In this document: positions 35,111 through 41,116 of the stretch, in pieces
Layout: each line of letters begins with the position of its first letter
Numbering within the stretch: position 1 is the first letter of the stretch
NCBI GenBank assembly: GCA_003599135.1
Contig: QZIV01000004.1
Coordinates: 1 to 41,116, forward strand
Origin: Candidatus Parcubacteria bacterium
Lineage (GTDB): Bacteria; Patescibacteriota; Minisyncoccia; UBA6257; 2-01-FULL-56-20
DNA: 41,116 nucleotides
Reading direction: 5' to 3'
Position numbers and translations under genes: made by a program
Notes under the pieces: model-generated
Told to the model about the DNA's origin: nothing
Database searches by the model: none
Seen by the model: only the letters and a program-made list of their open reading frames with translations

Positions 35111-36223
35111 TTAGGCTTTTAGGATCGGCTTCAGAATATAGAAGTAAGAACCCTCCTTCGCTCCCCGAAGCAGGGCGGGCTGGCCTTCATCGTTCACACC
35201 AAAGAATACCTCTCCTGTTTTCACCGCTTTGAGCGCGTCGAGGAGGTACCGCCAGTTAAACACTGTCTCGCCCAATTTTCCCTCAACCTTCGCAGGGAGA
35301 AGATAGCTATTTTCCCCCACCGCTTGGTCCGCAGAAGATACCTGGAGGGCTTTCTTGCCGGGCGGAACAAGAATTTTCACTTCATTGCTCTTGTTCCCGA
35401 AAACACTTGCAAGCTTTAAGGCATTCACGAACTCTTGCCGCTCGACAAGGATTTCCGCGCCGAATTTTTTAGGCACTATAGCTCCGTAGTCAGGGAAGTT
35501 CCCCTCAAGTAGTCTAGATATGAGCTCGAACTGGTTGGTCTTAAAAAGTACCTGGTTTTCATCACGAAAAACTTTGACGAGCTCGTCGCCTCTTAGCACC
35601 CGTAAAATCTCGTGGACCGTTTTCAGGGGGACGAGGACTCTAAACCCCTCCTCGCACGTCGATTCGATTTCGGTGACCGCGAGGACTTTCTCCGCCAGAC
35701 GGAAACTGTCAGTCGCCGCGAATCGCAGTGTGTCGATAGAAAAATCGAAGAGGACGCTGTTCAGTTCCGGTCTCAAGTCGGAGGTCTGTGTCGCAAGAAC
35801 CACCTGGGCAAGCGATTCTTTTAAAATCTCCGATTTGACGGAAACATACTCTGTCTGGTTCTTCACTTTTGGGATCAGCGGGAAATCCTCTGCCGGCATC
35901 CCCTGGAGGGTCGCATGGTAGTTGTCCGAGGTAATCTCCACGCTCGCCCCCTTGCTCTCGAGGTTTAATCGGTCGCTCTGGATGTTGTTCATAATCCCGA
36001 GAAGCGTCGCAATGGGCGCTGTCGCTCTCCCGTCCTCGAGTACTTTTCCAGCTACGGTGTAACTTGCCCCGATTTCCAAGTTTGTCGTGGCGAGCTTAAG
36101 CTTTCCCTCTGAGGCCTCGATGAGCGCATTTCGGAGGATTGGGAGGGCCTGGTTTTCTCCCGCCGCGGCCTCGATCGCATTCAGCCCGTCGCGGAGGTTT
36201 GTCCGGATTACTACAACCTTCAT
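35111..36223 (-). CDS. dnaN: DNA polymerase III beta subunit (sliding clamp)
   Basis: The ring that tethers polymerase and repair enzymes to DNA. The 370 residues have three repeats of the clamp fold, starting MKVVVIRTNLRDGLNAIEAAAG, with NLEIGASYTV, MPAEDFPLIPKV, FAATDSFRLAEKVL, LLEGNFPDYGAIVPK, NEVKILVPPGKKALQVSS and GVNDEGQPALLRG. Length is normal. A GATATA-like -10 (complement of 36231-36236) ends 7 nt before the ATG, inside the AT-rich origin-like gap downstream of dnaA. The C-terminal QxxLF tails of the UDG and the 5' exonuclease in this window may bind it. Confidence 0.96.
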   Translation of the reverse strand: MKVVVIRTNLRDGLNAIEAAAGENQALPILRNALIEASEGKLKLATTNLEIGASYTVAGKVLEDGRATAPIATLLGIMNNIQSDRLNLESKGASVEITSDNYHATLQGMPAEDFPLIPKVKNQTEYVSVKSEILKESLAQVVLATQTSDLRPELNSVLFDFSIDTLRFAATDSFRLAEKVLAVTEIESTCEEGFRVLVPLKTVHEILRVLRGDELVKVFRDENQVLFKTNQFELISRLLEGNFPDYGAIVPKKFGAEILVERQEFVNALKLASVFGNKSNEVKILVPPGKKALQVSSADQAVGENSYLLPAKVEGKLGETVFNWRYLLDALKAVKTGEVFFGVNDEGQPALLRGAKEGSYFYILKPILKA

Positions 36224-36278
36224 GTTTTTATATATCTATTGTTATAGTTATTAGTAGTCTTGCCCGAGGTGTGGATAT
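36224..36278 (-). other. Candidate replication origin unwinding element (DnaA box, GC spacer, DnaA-trio, AT tract)
   Basis: Reading leftward from 36278: ATATCCACA (one mismatch from TTATCCACA), the GC-rich CCTCGGGCAAGA, then CTACTAATAACTATAAC (36257-36241) made of CTA/ATA-type triplets, then an AT-rich stretch up to the dnaN ATG. This order matches the basal unwinding system described in Bacillus subtilis, which also lies between dnaA and dnaN. Gene orientation changes near here (dnaA-dnaN leftward, rpmH-yidC-jag rightward). Only one near-consensus box is seen, so the assignment is an inference. Confidence 0.55.
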
Positions 36279-36338
36279 GTAGTATTGGTGCGACTTCCGC
36301 GGGCTCCCTCCGACGAGAAACCTGTGCGTGCGCTGTTC

Positions 36339-37700
36339 TTAACTCTTGTAGATCGTTTCTCGGATGAGCATTATTTTTTGACTCAAGGCCGAATTCCTGT
36401 TTATTTCCTGGTTGATTTTCTCGTACGAGTGTATGGCCGTCGTGTGATCCCTCCCCATCTTTTCCCCAACGCCCGGATAGGACATCTCGAGCATGTCCCG
36501 AAGGAGGTACATTGCGATCTGGCGCGGCTCAACAACCTCCTTTCTTCGGTTGTGGCTCACGAGATCGCCGAGGGAAATGTTGAAGAACTCGGCAACCGCC
36601 TTGAGAACCTGGGTGTCAGTGATCCGCCGCGCCGCGTTCTGGATTGATTTGTCAATGATCTCCTCTGCGACTTTCCCCGTGATGTCGGCCTGCTTCTTTT
36701 CCTGATAAAAAAGGATTTTATTGAGGACCCCCTCGAGTTCCCGGATGTTCTTTTTAACTCGGCGGGCGATGAGATCTACAACCTCGTCTGATAATTGTCG
36801 GCTCGCCTCTTGAAGCCTCCCGCGAATGATCGCGACGCGCATTTCGTACTCGGGATATCCTATGTCTACGATGAGTCCCCCCTCAAAGCGAGACCGGAGG
36901 CGCTCCTCAAGGGTCGGTATGGATTGCGGGGGGCGGTCGGAGGAAATGATGATCTGCTTGTTCGCCTCGTAAAGCGAGTTGAATGTGTGGAAAAACTCCT
37001 CCTCCGTTTTTTCTTTCCCGCCGATGAACTGGATGTCGTCAATAATGAGCACGTCCACATCCCGATACTTCTTTTTCGTGTCCTCCATCCGCTTGTTGCG
37101 GATTCCCCACACAACGTCGCTTATAAACTTTTCCGACGAGACATACCGGGGCCTGACTTTGTTTTGATAGCGAGATCGTATCTCGTTTCCGACCGCTTGG
37201 ATCAAGTGCGTTTTGCCGAGGCCCACGCCTCCGTAGATAAAAAACGGATTGTACTTTAAGCCGATCTCGTTCACGATCGCAGTGGCGCCGGCATAGGCAA
37301 GCTCGTTTGACGGTCCGACGACGAACGATTTCATGGAATACCGAGGGTTGAGATTCGTTTCCGGATCAACCTTAAACTCCAGTTCGATACGATCGAATTT
37401 ACTGAGATCGGGAGCGGAGATTTTCTTTGCGGCAGGAGCTTCGGCTTGAAAGTTCCCGGTTACGACAAATTCGATTTTCCGGGCAGATCCGTCGAAGTTC
37501 CGTATAATTCCGAGAATGTTTTTTTGGTATTTATTTTCTACCCACTCGCGGGCGAAGTTGTTTGGGAGAGAAACGACGAAGGTTCCTCCGTCCTTCCGGT
37601 CTACGAGGCGACTGCTCTTGAGCCAAGTTGCGAAGTTTGCCCGCGAGAGCTGAATTTCGATTTCCCCCAACGTAAGTTTCCAAAGCTGATCAAGATCCAT
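36339..37700 (-). CDS. dnaA: Chromosomal replication initiator protein DnaA
   Basis: Binds DnaA boxes and melts the origin. Domain I is LWKLTLGEIEIQLSRANFATWL; a short linker follows. Domain III starts LNPRYSMKSFVVGPSNELAYAGA, with Walker A FFIYGGVGLGKTHLIQAVG, Walker B DVLIIDDIQFIGGKEKTEEEFFHTFN, then IISSDRPP and LRSRFEGGL (arginine finger). Domain IV has the signature RQIAMYLLRDMLEMSYPGVGEKMGRDHTTAIHSYEKI. At 453 aa its length is normal. A possible promoter, TTGCTT-18-TACAAT, lies about 80 nt upstream in the 181-nt gap shared with rpmH, which also holds an 8-bp inverted repeat. Confidence 0.97.
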   Translation of the reverse strand: MDLDQLWKLTLGEIEIQLSRANFATWLKSSRLVDRKDGGTFVVSLPNNFAREWVENKYQKNILGIIRNFDGSARKIEFVVTGNFQAEAPAAKKISAPDLSKFDRIELEFKVDPETNLNPRYSMKSFVVGPSNELAYAGATAIVNEIGLKYNPFFIYGGVGLGKTHLIQAVGNEIRSRYQNKVRPRYVSSEKFISDVVWGIRNKRMEDTKKKYRDVDVLIIDDIQFIGGKEKTEEEFFHTFNSLYEANKQIIISSDRPPQSIPTLEERLRSRFEGGLIVDIGYPEYEMRVAIIRGRLQEASRQLSDEVVDLIARRVKKNIRELEGVLNKILFYQEKKQADITGKVAEEIIDKSIQNAARRITDTQVLKAVAEFFNISLGDLVSHNRRKEVVEPRQIAMYLLRDMLEMSYPGVGEKMGRDHTTAIHSYEKINQEINRNSALSQKIMLIRETIYKS

Positions 37701-37804
37701 TTTTGATTAAGTAGGCCGCGAGCGCTTCATTTGTTGCTTCATGTGTCCTCGTGCAAAAACGCTTTTCTCGGTAAGCATTATTGTAGGTTTTGTTCTGCAC
37801 AAAA

Positions 37805-37831
37805 AGCAAATCGGGCATTTGGGGATTTGCT
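37805..37831. promoter_or_regulatory. Inverted repeat in the dnaA-rpmH gap
   Basis: AGCAAATC at 37805-37812 and GATTTGCT at 37824-37831 are perfect 8-bp arms. The left arm overlaps the proposed dnaA -35 box (TTGCTT on the minus strand), so it could be an operator. No clear DnaA box was found in this 181-nt gap. Confidence 0.35.
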
Positions 37832-37881
37832 GTTGATACCCGAGGTGTTCCCGGCCGCCTAGCGTATGGTACTATAGGGAA

Positions 37882-38016
37882 ATGTCTCGGACGTATCAAC
37901 CGAAGAAAAGAAAAAGAGCTCGCGTCCACGGATTCCGGTCCCGTCAACGGAGACCCAGTGGACGGCGCGTTCTTGCCCGCCGGAGACGCAAGGGACGGAA
38001 GCGCCTTTCTCACTAA
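37882..38016 (+). CDS. rpmH: 50S ribosomal protein bL34
   Basis: A 44-residue, very basic protein: [20 protein letters not shown], then [22 protein letters not shown], with the family's T-x-QPxxRKRxRxHGFRxR signature. An extended -10 (TGGTACTAT, box 37870-37875) ends 6 nt before the ATG, a likely leaderless start. It diverges from dnaA, the classic rpmH-dnaA arrangement at bacterial origins. The usual next gene, rnpA, is missing before yidC. Confidence 0.95.
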   Translation: MSRTYQPKKRKRARVHGFRSRQRRPSGRRVLARRRRKGRKRLSH

Positions 38017-38132
38017 ATCAGGTTATTTCTGGGAAAACCACCGGATGGCGGGTCGGAGTTATTTAAAGATTGGCGCCCTCTCGGGGGCGCCGTGCGCTGT
38101 CGCCCACGCCCCGTGGTGAAAAGGAAGCAAAA

Positions 38133-38885
38133 ATGATTACACAAGCGTACGAAGTCGTTTTTTACCAACCCCTCCTTAATATTCTGACCCTTTTCTACGG
38201 GACGATCGCCCTCGGAGACTTAGGGCTCGCCATCATTTTCCTCACCATTCTTATTCGAATTATTCTCTTCCCTATTTTCTCCCGGAGCGCTCGTCACCAG
38301 TCCGTCATGCAGAGGTTGCAGCCGAAACTCAAGCACCTCCAAGACGTTCACCGCCACGACAAAGAAAAACAGGTCCAAGCGATGATGTCTCTTTACAAAG
38401 AACACAAAATAAATCCTTTTTCTGGATTCCTCTTTCTCCTTGCGCAACTTCCATTTCTCATAGCGCTCTACCACATCTTCCTCAACGTTTTCAAACCCGA
38501 CTTCCTCGATGGACTCTATCCGTTTGTTTCCCGGCCCGAGGCTATACAACCCTTCTTTTTAGGCTTGATTGATTTAGGGAGGCCGAGTATTCTAATGGTG
38601 GGTCTTGCGGCGTTGGGACAGTATTTCCAAGGAAAGCTTGCGATTCCGCCCAAGAGAGAGGAAGAAGAGCTCTCGGATGCGGAGCGTCTTGGTCGGAGGA
38701 TGATCGTAATCGGCCCCCTCCTCACGCTTCTTATTTTCTACAACCTCCCCGCCGCGATCAGCCTCTACTGGGCAACGACATCGGTATTTTCGGTCTTTCA
38801 GCAATGGGTCATCAACCGAGAACTCAATCATGGAAAAGTGGGAACAACTGGTAAAACAACTGACGGAGTTAATGGGGTTTCGTGA
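38133..38885 (+). CDS. yidC: Membrane protein insertase YidC/Oxa1
   Basis: Inserts and folds membrane proteins. The ATG at 38133 with AAGGAAG upstream gives 250 residues. It has ITQAYEVVFYQPLLNILTLFYGTI (first core helix region), then LGLAIIFLTILIRIILFPIFSRSARHQSVMQRLQPKLKHL (with the conserved Arg in the groove), the cytoplasmic hairpin DKEKQVQAMMSLYKEHKINPFSGFL, AQLPFLIALYHIF, and the final LTLLIFYNLPAAISLYWATTSVFSVFQQW. The long periplasmic P1 domain of proteobacteria is absent, as in Gram-positives and CPR. Its 3' end overlaps jag by 56 nt. A GGCGCCC/GGGCGCC hairpin precedes it. Confidence 0.95.
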   Translation: MITQAYEVVFYQPLLNILTLFYGTIALGDLGLAIIFLTILIRIILFPIFSRSARHQSVMQRLQPKLKHLQDVHRHDKEKQVQAMMSLYKEHKINPFSGFLFLLAQLPFLIALYHIFLNVFKPDFLDGLYPFVSRPEAIQPFFLGLIDLGRPSILMVGLAALGQYFQGKLAIPPKREEEELSDAERLGRRMIVIGPLLTLLIFYNLPAAISLYWATTSVFSVFQQWVINRELNHGKVGTTGKTTDGVNGVS

Positions 38886-39285
38886 CTATCGAGTGGATAT
38901 CCAAAACGACCCTCCTCGGGGAGCGCTTTTTATTTACGACAACCCGACACTCGTTAAGGAAAACCTCCCCCTCCTCGTAGAAAGCCTCAACCACCTTTTT
39001 CAGCTCGTTGCAAAGAAACAGAACGAACCGCCGATCTTTTTTGACGTCAACAACTACCGTCAGGAACGGGAAAATCTTATCACGGAGCTTGCGCGCGCTG
39101 CCGCGAAGAAAGTTCTTGCGACGAAGGGGAGCGTTTCATTGCCCGCCATGAACTCCTACGAGCGCCGCTTGGTTCATGTGGCGCTCGCGATCCACCCAGA
39201 GGTGACGACGGAGAGCGTCGGAACTGGCAAAGACAGGTATGTTATCGTAAAACCACTCGAACAAGGAAAAGCGGTGCAGGGCTGA
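38830..39285 (+). CDS. jag: Jag/KhpB-type KH-R3H RNA-binding protein
   Basis: An RNA-binding protein often linked to cell elongation. Residues ~5-75 form a KH-II-like domain (LVKQLTELMGFRDYRVDI, then FIYDNPTLVKENLPLLVESLNHLFQLVA). Residues ~85-148 form the R3H domain: FFDVNNYRQERENLITELARAAAKKVL, then PAMNSYERRLVHVALAIHPEVTTESVGTGKDRYVIVKP, containing the R...R-x-x-x-H triad. The Jag-N domain is absent, a common short form. The gene starts within the yidC end (56-nt overlap), the conserved yidC-jag pairing. Confidence 0.93.
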   Translation: MEKWEQLVKQLTELMGFRDYRVDIQNDPPRGALFIYDNPTLVKENLPLLVESLNHLFQLVAKKQNEPPIFFDVNNYRQERENLITELARAAAKKVLATKGSVSLPAMNSYERRLVHVALAIHPEVTTESVGTGKDRYVIVKPLEQGKAVQG

Positions 39286-39286
39286 C

Positions 39287-40453
39287 CTAGGGCAAGAGAG
39301 CGGTATACAGTTTTTGGTCGTAGCGGTTGACGAAAAACAACCTCCCGTTTACGGCTCTCAACATAAAGCCGTCAACGTCGCGAGAGGAGTCAGTAAGAAT
39401 GGCGCTGATTGTGCCGTCGTTAAGGTTGATCCGATAGAAATCGTCCGTTGTGAAAAGGGCCATTCTTTCGTACGCGTCAGGAATGGGATTAAGCCGAAAA
39501 GCTTTCTCACCCCTCGGTGTTGCGCAGTCTAGGTAGCCCGCCGTCGGGATCGTCCCGGTTGCCGCTTGTACCGAACTCCCCGAGAAAGTGCATTTTATAG
39601 GAAGAGTAAGAAAGTTAAGCTCCCGGAGTACTGTGCCCTTGTTGTCGGAGAGCACCAAGGTGCCGCCCCTGCCCGTTTCGTTCCCGGAGAGAACAAGGCC
39701 GAGATCGCCCGACCAAGCCGACTGGAAGCCAACCTTATCGAGCACTACGGGCACAAACTCTTTTGTTTTTACATCGAGCTTCCAGGCCGAGGCTTGAGAA
39801 ACGGAACTCCCTTTCTCAAGAAGAAAAATCTGTTGCGACTGCGGCCACTGGAGCGTCAGATCAAACGCGTGAAGCGTAAGGAGATCCCTCGGCTTCGCTT
39901 TCTGATCTCCAACAAGGAGTAAGGAAACAGTTGCCACACCCCCTTTTTCCGTGAGATACGCGAGCTCATGAGTTGATGGCGACCATACGGCGTCTTCGGG
40001 ATATATCGCGATGGGGCTCCACGAGCGAGTTCCTATTTCAAAAACACTTGCCTGCGGAGAATTTTTTTCTCCAAAGAGCACGAGAAGCATTTTGCCGTCG
40101 TACGAGAAGATCGCCTTGCGGAGGTTCGCTATGAGCGAAGAGCTCAAGACGGTGGATTTCCCCTCTCGCACCTCCGCCACTTGGCCGTCCGGTTGCACAA
40201 GAAAAATACTGTTATCGGGGTTCACGAAAAAATTCGCGACGGAGTTCTCGGCCACAAGCCCGAAGCTTTCGGGTGCGGGAAGCTGTCCTCCGGTGCCGTT
40301 GTCGGGTGAAGCTCCGGGAGCGGCAAATGGATCGGTCGTTGGCAGGCGAACGAGCGGCGGACCAACTTCATCGGCGCTTGGCCACAGGAAGTAGCCTACA
40401 GTGAGCGCCAGGATCGTCGCAACAAGAACAACAATAAGGCGGACTTTGTTCAT
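39287..40453 (-). CDS. Membrane-anchored beta-propeller-like protein
   Basis: Residues ~5-23 are a signal anchor (RLIVVLVATILALTVGYFLW), followed by a Pro/Gly-rich linker (~28-60). The rest (~65-388) is made of repeated beta-strand units such as ISFVQPDGQV-like IFLVQPDGQVAEV, MLLVLFGEKN, AIYPEDAVWSPSTHELAYL, LTLQWPQSQQIFLL and DDFYRINLNDGTISAIL, resembling TolB/WD-type propellers with 'xWSPxxxxLAYL' strands. Proteins of this layout in CPR are envelope-exposed and of unknown role. A TAGAAT box lies about 15 nt before the ATG. It converges on jag with a 1-nt gap. Confidence 0.8.
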   Translation of the reverse strand: MNKVRLIVVLVATILALTVGYFLWPSADEVGPPLVRLPTTDPFAAPGASPDNGTGGQLPAPESFGLVAENSVANFFVNPDNSIFLVQPDGQVAEVREGKSTVLSSSLIANLRKAIFSYDGKMLLVLFGEKNSPQASVFEIGTRSWSPIAIYPEDAVWSPSTHELAYLTEKGGVATVSLLLVGDQKAKPRDLLTLHAFDLTLQWPQSQQIFLLEKGSSVSQASAWKLDVKTKEFVPVVLDKVGFQSAWSGDLGLVLSGNETGRGGTLVLSDNKGTVLRELNFLTLPIKCTFSGSSVQAATGTIPTAGYLDCATPRGEKAFRLNPIPDAYERMALFTTDDFYRINLNDGTISAILTDSSRDVDGFMLRAVNGRLFFVNRYDQKLYTALLP

Positions 40454-40570
40454 TTCTTTCTTAGGAGAATTCTAACATAGAAAATATAAAGACCTCACTG
40501 GAGATTTTTGGTTCGCGCACAGCATCCTCGGCCTCGTGCCAACGGCAACAACTTCTCCGCATGACTTACG

Positions 40571-41116
40571 TTACGGATCTTCGCATGTTTCCCATCCGGG
40601 AGGCAAAAAGCTTGAACCGGGGTGGGCTTTGCACACTTTTGGAGGCCTACATACAGCCCCCGATCCTTTACAGATTGTCCCCTGAGGGGAAGACGGCGTG
40701 GGCGGAGAAGGGGCGTCAACGCAGTTATATACTGTAGTAGTAATCATCTGGTTTGCTCTGCATACTTTCGGAGGAGCGCACATAGCTCCCGATCCCGGGG
40801 GGCACTCTACGCCTGCTGATGGATTTGTTGGCTGGCCCGCGGGGGGTTTGCAGGTCCAGAAATTGGAACTTGTCTCAACGCACTTATTGGGGAGATAGCA
40901 GTTGTTTACGCAGTCTCCCTGCGATGTATTTTGCGGAGGATTCGTTGGACTCCATGGCTGGGTTTTAGTCGGTGGCGCTACCGCCGGTGGGGGCGGAAGC
41001 ACAGGCAACCGAAGCCGCACGAGCCCCGGATTCACCGTATTCAAGACTACATACGCCCCCACAAGGAGCAAGAGTCCCCAGAGAGCAGACCTCACCCACT
41101 CTTTCCCCTCGCTCTG
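40571..41116 (-). CDS. Cys-rich protein with type IV secretion pilin-like N-terminal region (5' end outside window)
   Basis: The frame is open to the right edge, so the real start lies outside. It begins EGKEWVRSALWGLLLLVGAY, then VVLNTVNPGLV, the second helix and NxxNPxL end typical of CPR TrbC/VirB2-like pilins. After a Pro-rich linker come three Cys modules: CVNNCYLPNKC...FWTC, MCAPPKVC...YNC and VCRPPKVC...WETC, the last two clearly repeats of C-x-PPKVC. It was probably exported and disulfide-bonded. The pilin assignment rests on the short hydrophobic segment and needs the missing N-terminus. Confidence 0.65.
   Translation of the reverse strand, partial: QSEGKEWVRSALWGLLLLVGAYVVLNTVNPGLVRLRLPVLPPPPAVAPPTKTQPWSPTNPPQNTSQGDCVNNCYLPNKCVETSSNFWTCKPPAGQPTNPSAGVECPPGSGAMCAPPKVCRANQMITTTVYNCVDAPSPPTPSSPQGTICKGSGAVCRPPKVCKAHPGSSFLPPGWETCEDP

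Noticed and set aside
1-41116. Stop-codon reassignment (UGA as Gly, as in some CPR groups)
   Set aside because: Several clear genes (smpB, infC, pyrG-neighbour genes) end at TGA and no conserved gene contains an internal in-frame TGA.
1-41116. CRISPR arrays, insertion sequences, integrases or restriction systems
   Set aside because: No direct-repeat arrays, transposase-like reading frames or terminal inverted repeats were noticed on either strand.

Overview
The window looks like a chromosomal segment of a Candidate Phyla Radiation (Patescibacteria) bacterium, most likely of the Parcubacteria/Paceibacteria group. The reasons are gene content and style: compact housekeeping genes with 4-nt overlaps, a TrmB-type regulator, a lamin-tail-domain protein, a membrane-anchored Clp ATPase, a stand-alone 5'-3' exonuclease, a DNA polymerase X with PHP domain, a 174+ aa Cys-rich protein with a type IV secretion pilin-like N-terminus, and shortened versions of YebC and MurE. 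TGA, TAA and TAG all end genes, so the code is the standard bacterial one. No CRISPR array, insertion sequence or phage module was seen.

Layout. (1) 1-1034: the 5' part of argS (leftward, cut by the edge) diverges from smpB. (2) 1108-7500 is an accessory-looking stretch. It holds a secreted protein interrupted by an in-frame TAA, the tmRNA gene ssrA, a small gene paired with a membrane-anchored winged-helix protein, a TrmB regulator, several orphan proteins, and a complete plant/mycobacterial-type acyl-ACP desaturase. Many of these genes are single units with a GGAGG ribosome site and a strong hairpin terminator. (3) 7591-12099: a cupredoxin-like membrane protein, the infC-rpmI-rplT translation operon, an alkyltransferase, a Nudix hydrolase and PolX. 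(4) 12096-21449, mostly leftward: Clp-like ATPase, small membrane protein, uracil-DNA glycosylase, tRNA-Arg(CCG), amino-acid permease, EF-like protein, LOG-like Rossmann protein, beta-CASP nuclease, MurE-like ligase, ruvA. (5) 21519-30432: rpsT against a leftward run holA, pyrG, histidine kinase, 5' exonuclease, tsaE, lamin-tail protein, ruvB, a structured non-coding RNA, and pilB. (6) 30557-35107 rightward: secreted protein, yebC-ruvC, an acidic microprotein, PBP1A. (7) 35111-39285: the origin-type cluster dnaN-dnaA leftward and rpmH-yidC-jag rightward. (8) 39287-41116: a propeller-like membrane protein and the edge-cut Cys-rich pilin-like gene.

How it works together. Ribosome biogenesis and rescue (smpB, ssrA, infC, rpmI, rplT, rpsT, rpmH, tsaE), replication and repair (dnaA, dnaN, holA, ruvABC, polX, UDG, 5' exonuclease, alkyltransferase) and envelope building (MurE-like, PBP1A, yidC, pilB) dominate. 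Gene orientation switches at the dnaA/rpmH junction, and the dnaA-dnaN gap carries a DnaA box, GC-rich spacer and CTA/ATA trinucleotides, so the origin is probably here.

The most unusual signals are regulatory. Many core genes have a -10 box only 6-11 nt before the start codon, which implies leaderless mRNAs, whereas accessory genes use GGAGG sites. infC has no ordinary start codon and follows a 14-codon leaderless reading frame. The rpmI-rplT gap can form a long-range helix next to the rplT start. A roughly 180-nt RNA with a 20-24 bp closing stem and its own consensus promoter lies between pilB and ruvB. All functional statements rest on reading translated motifs by eye; no database search was run.
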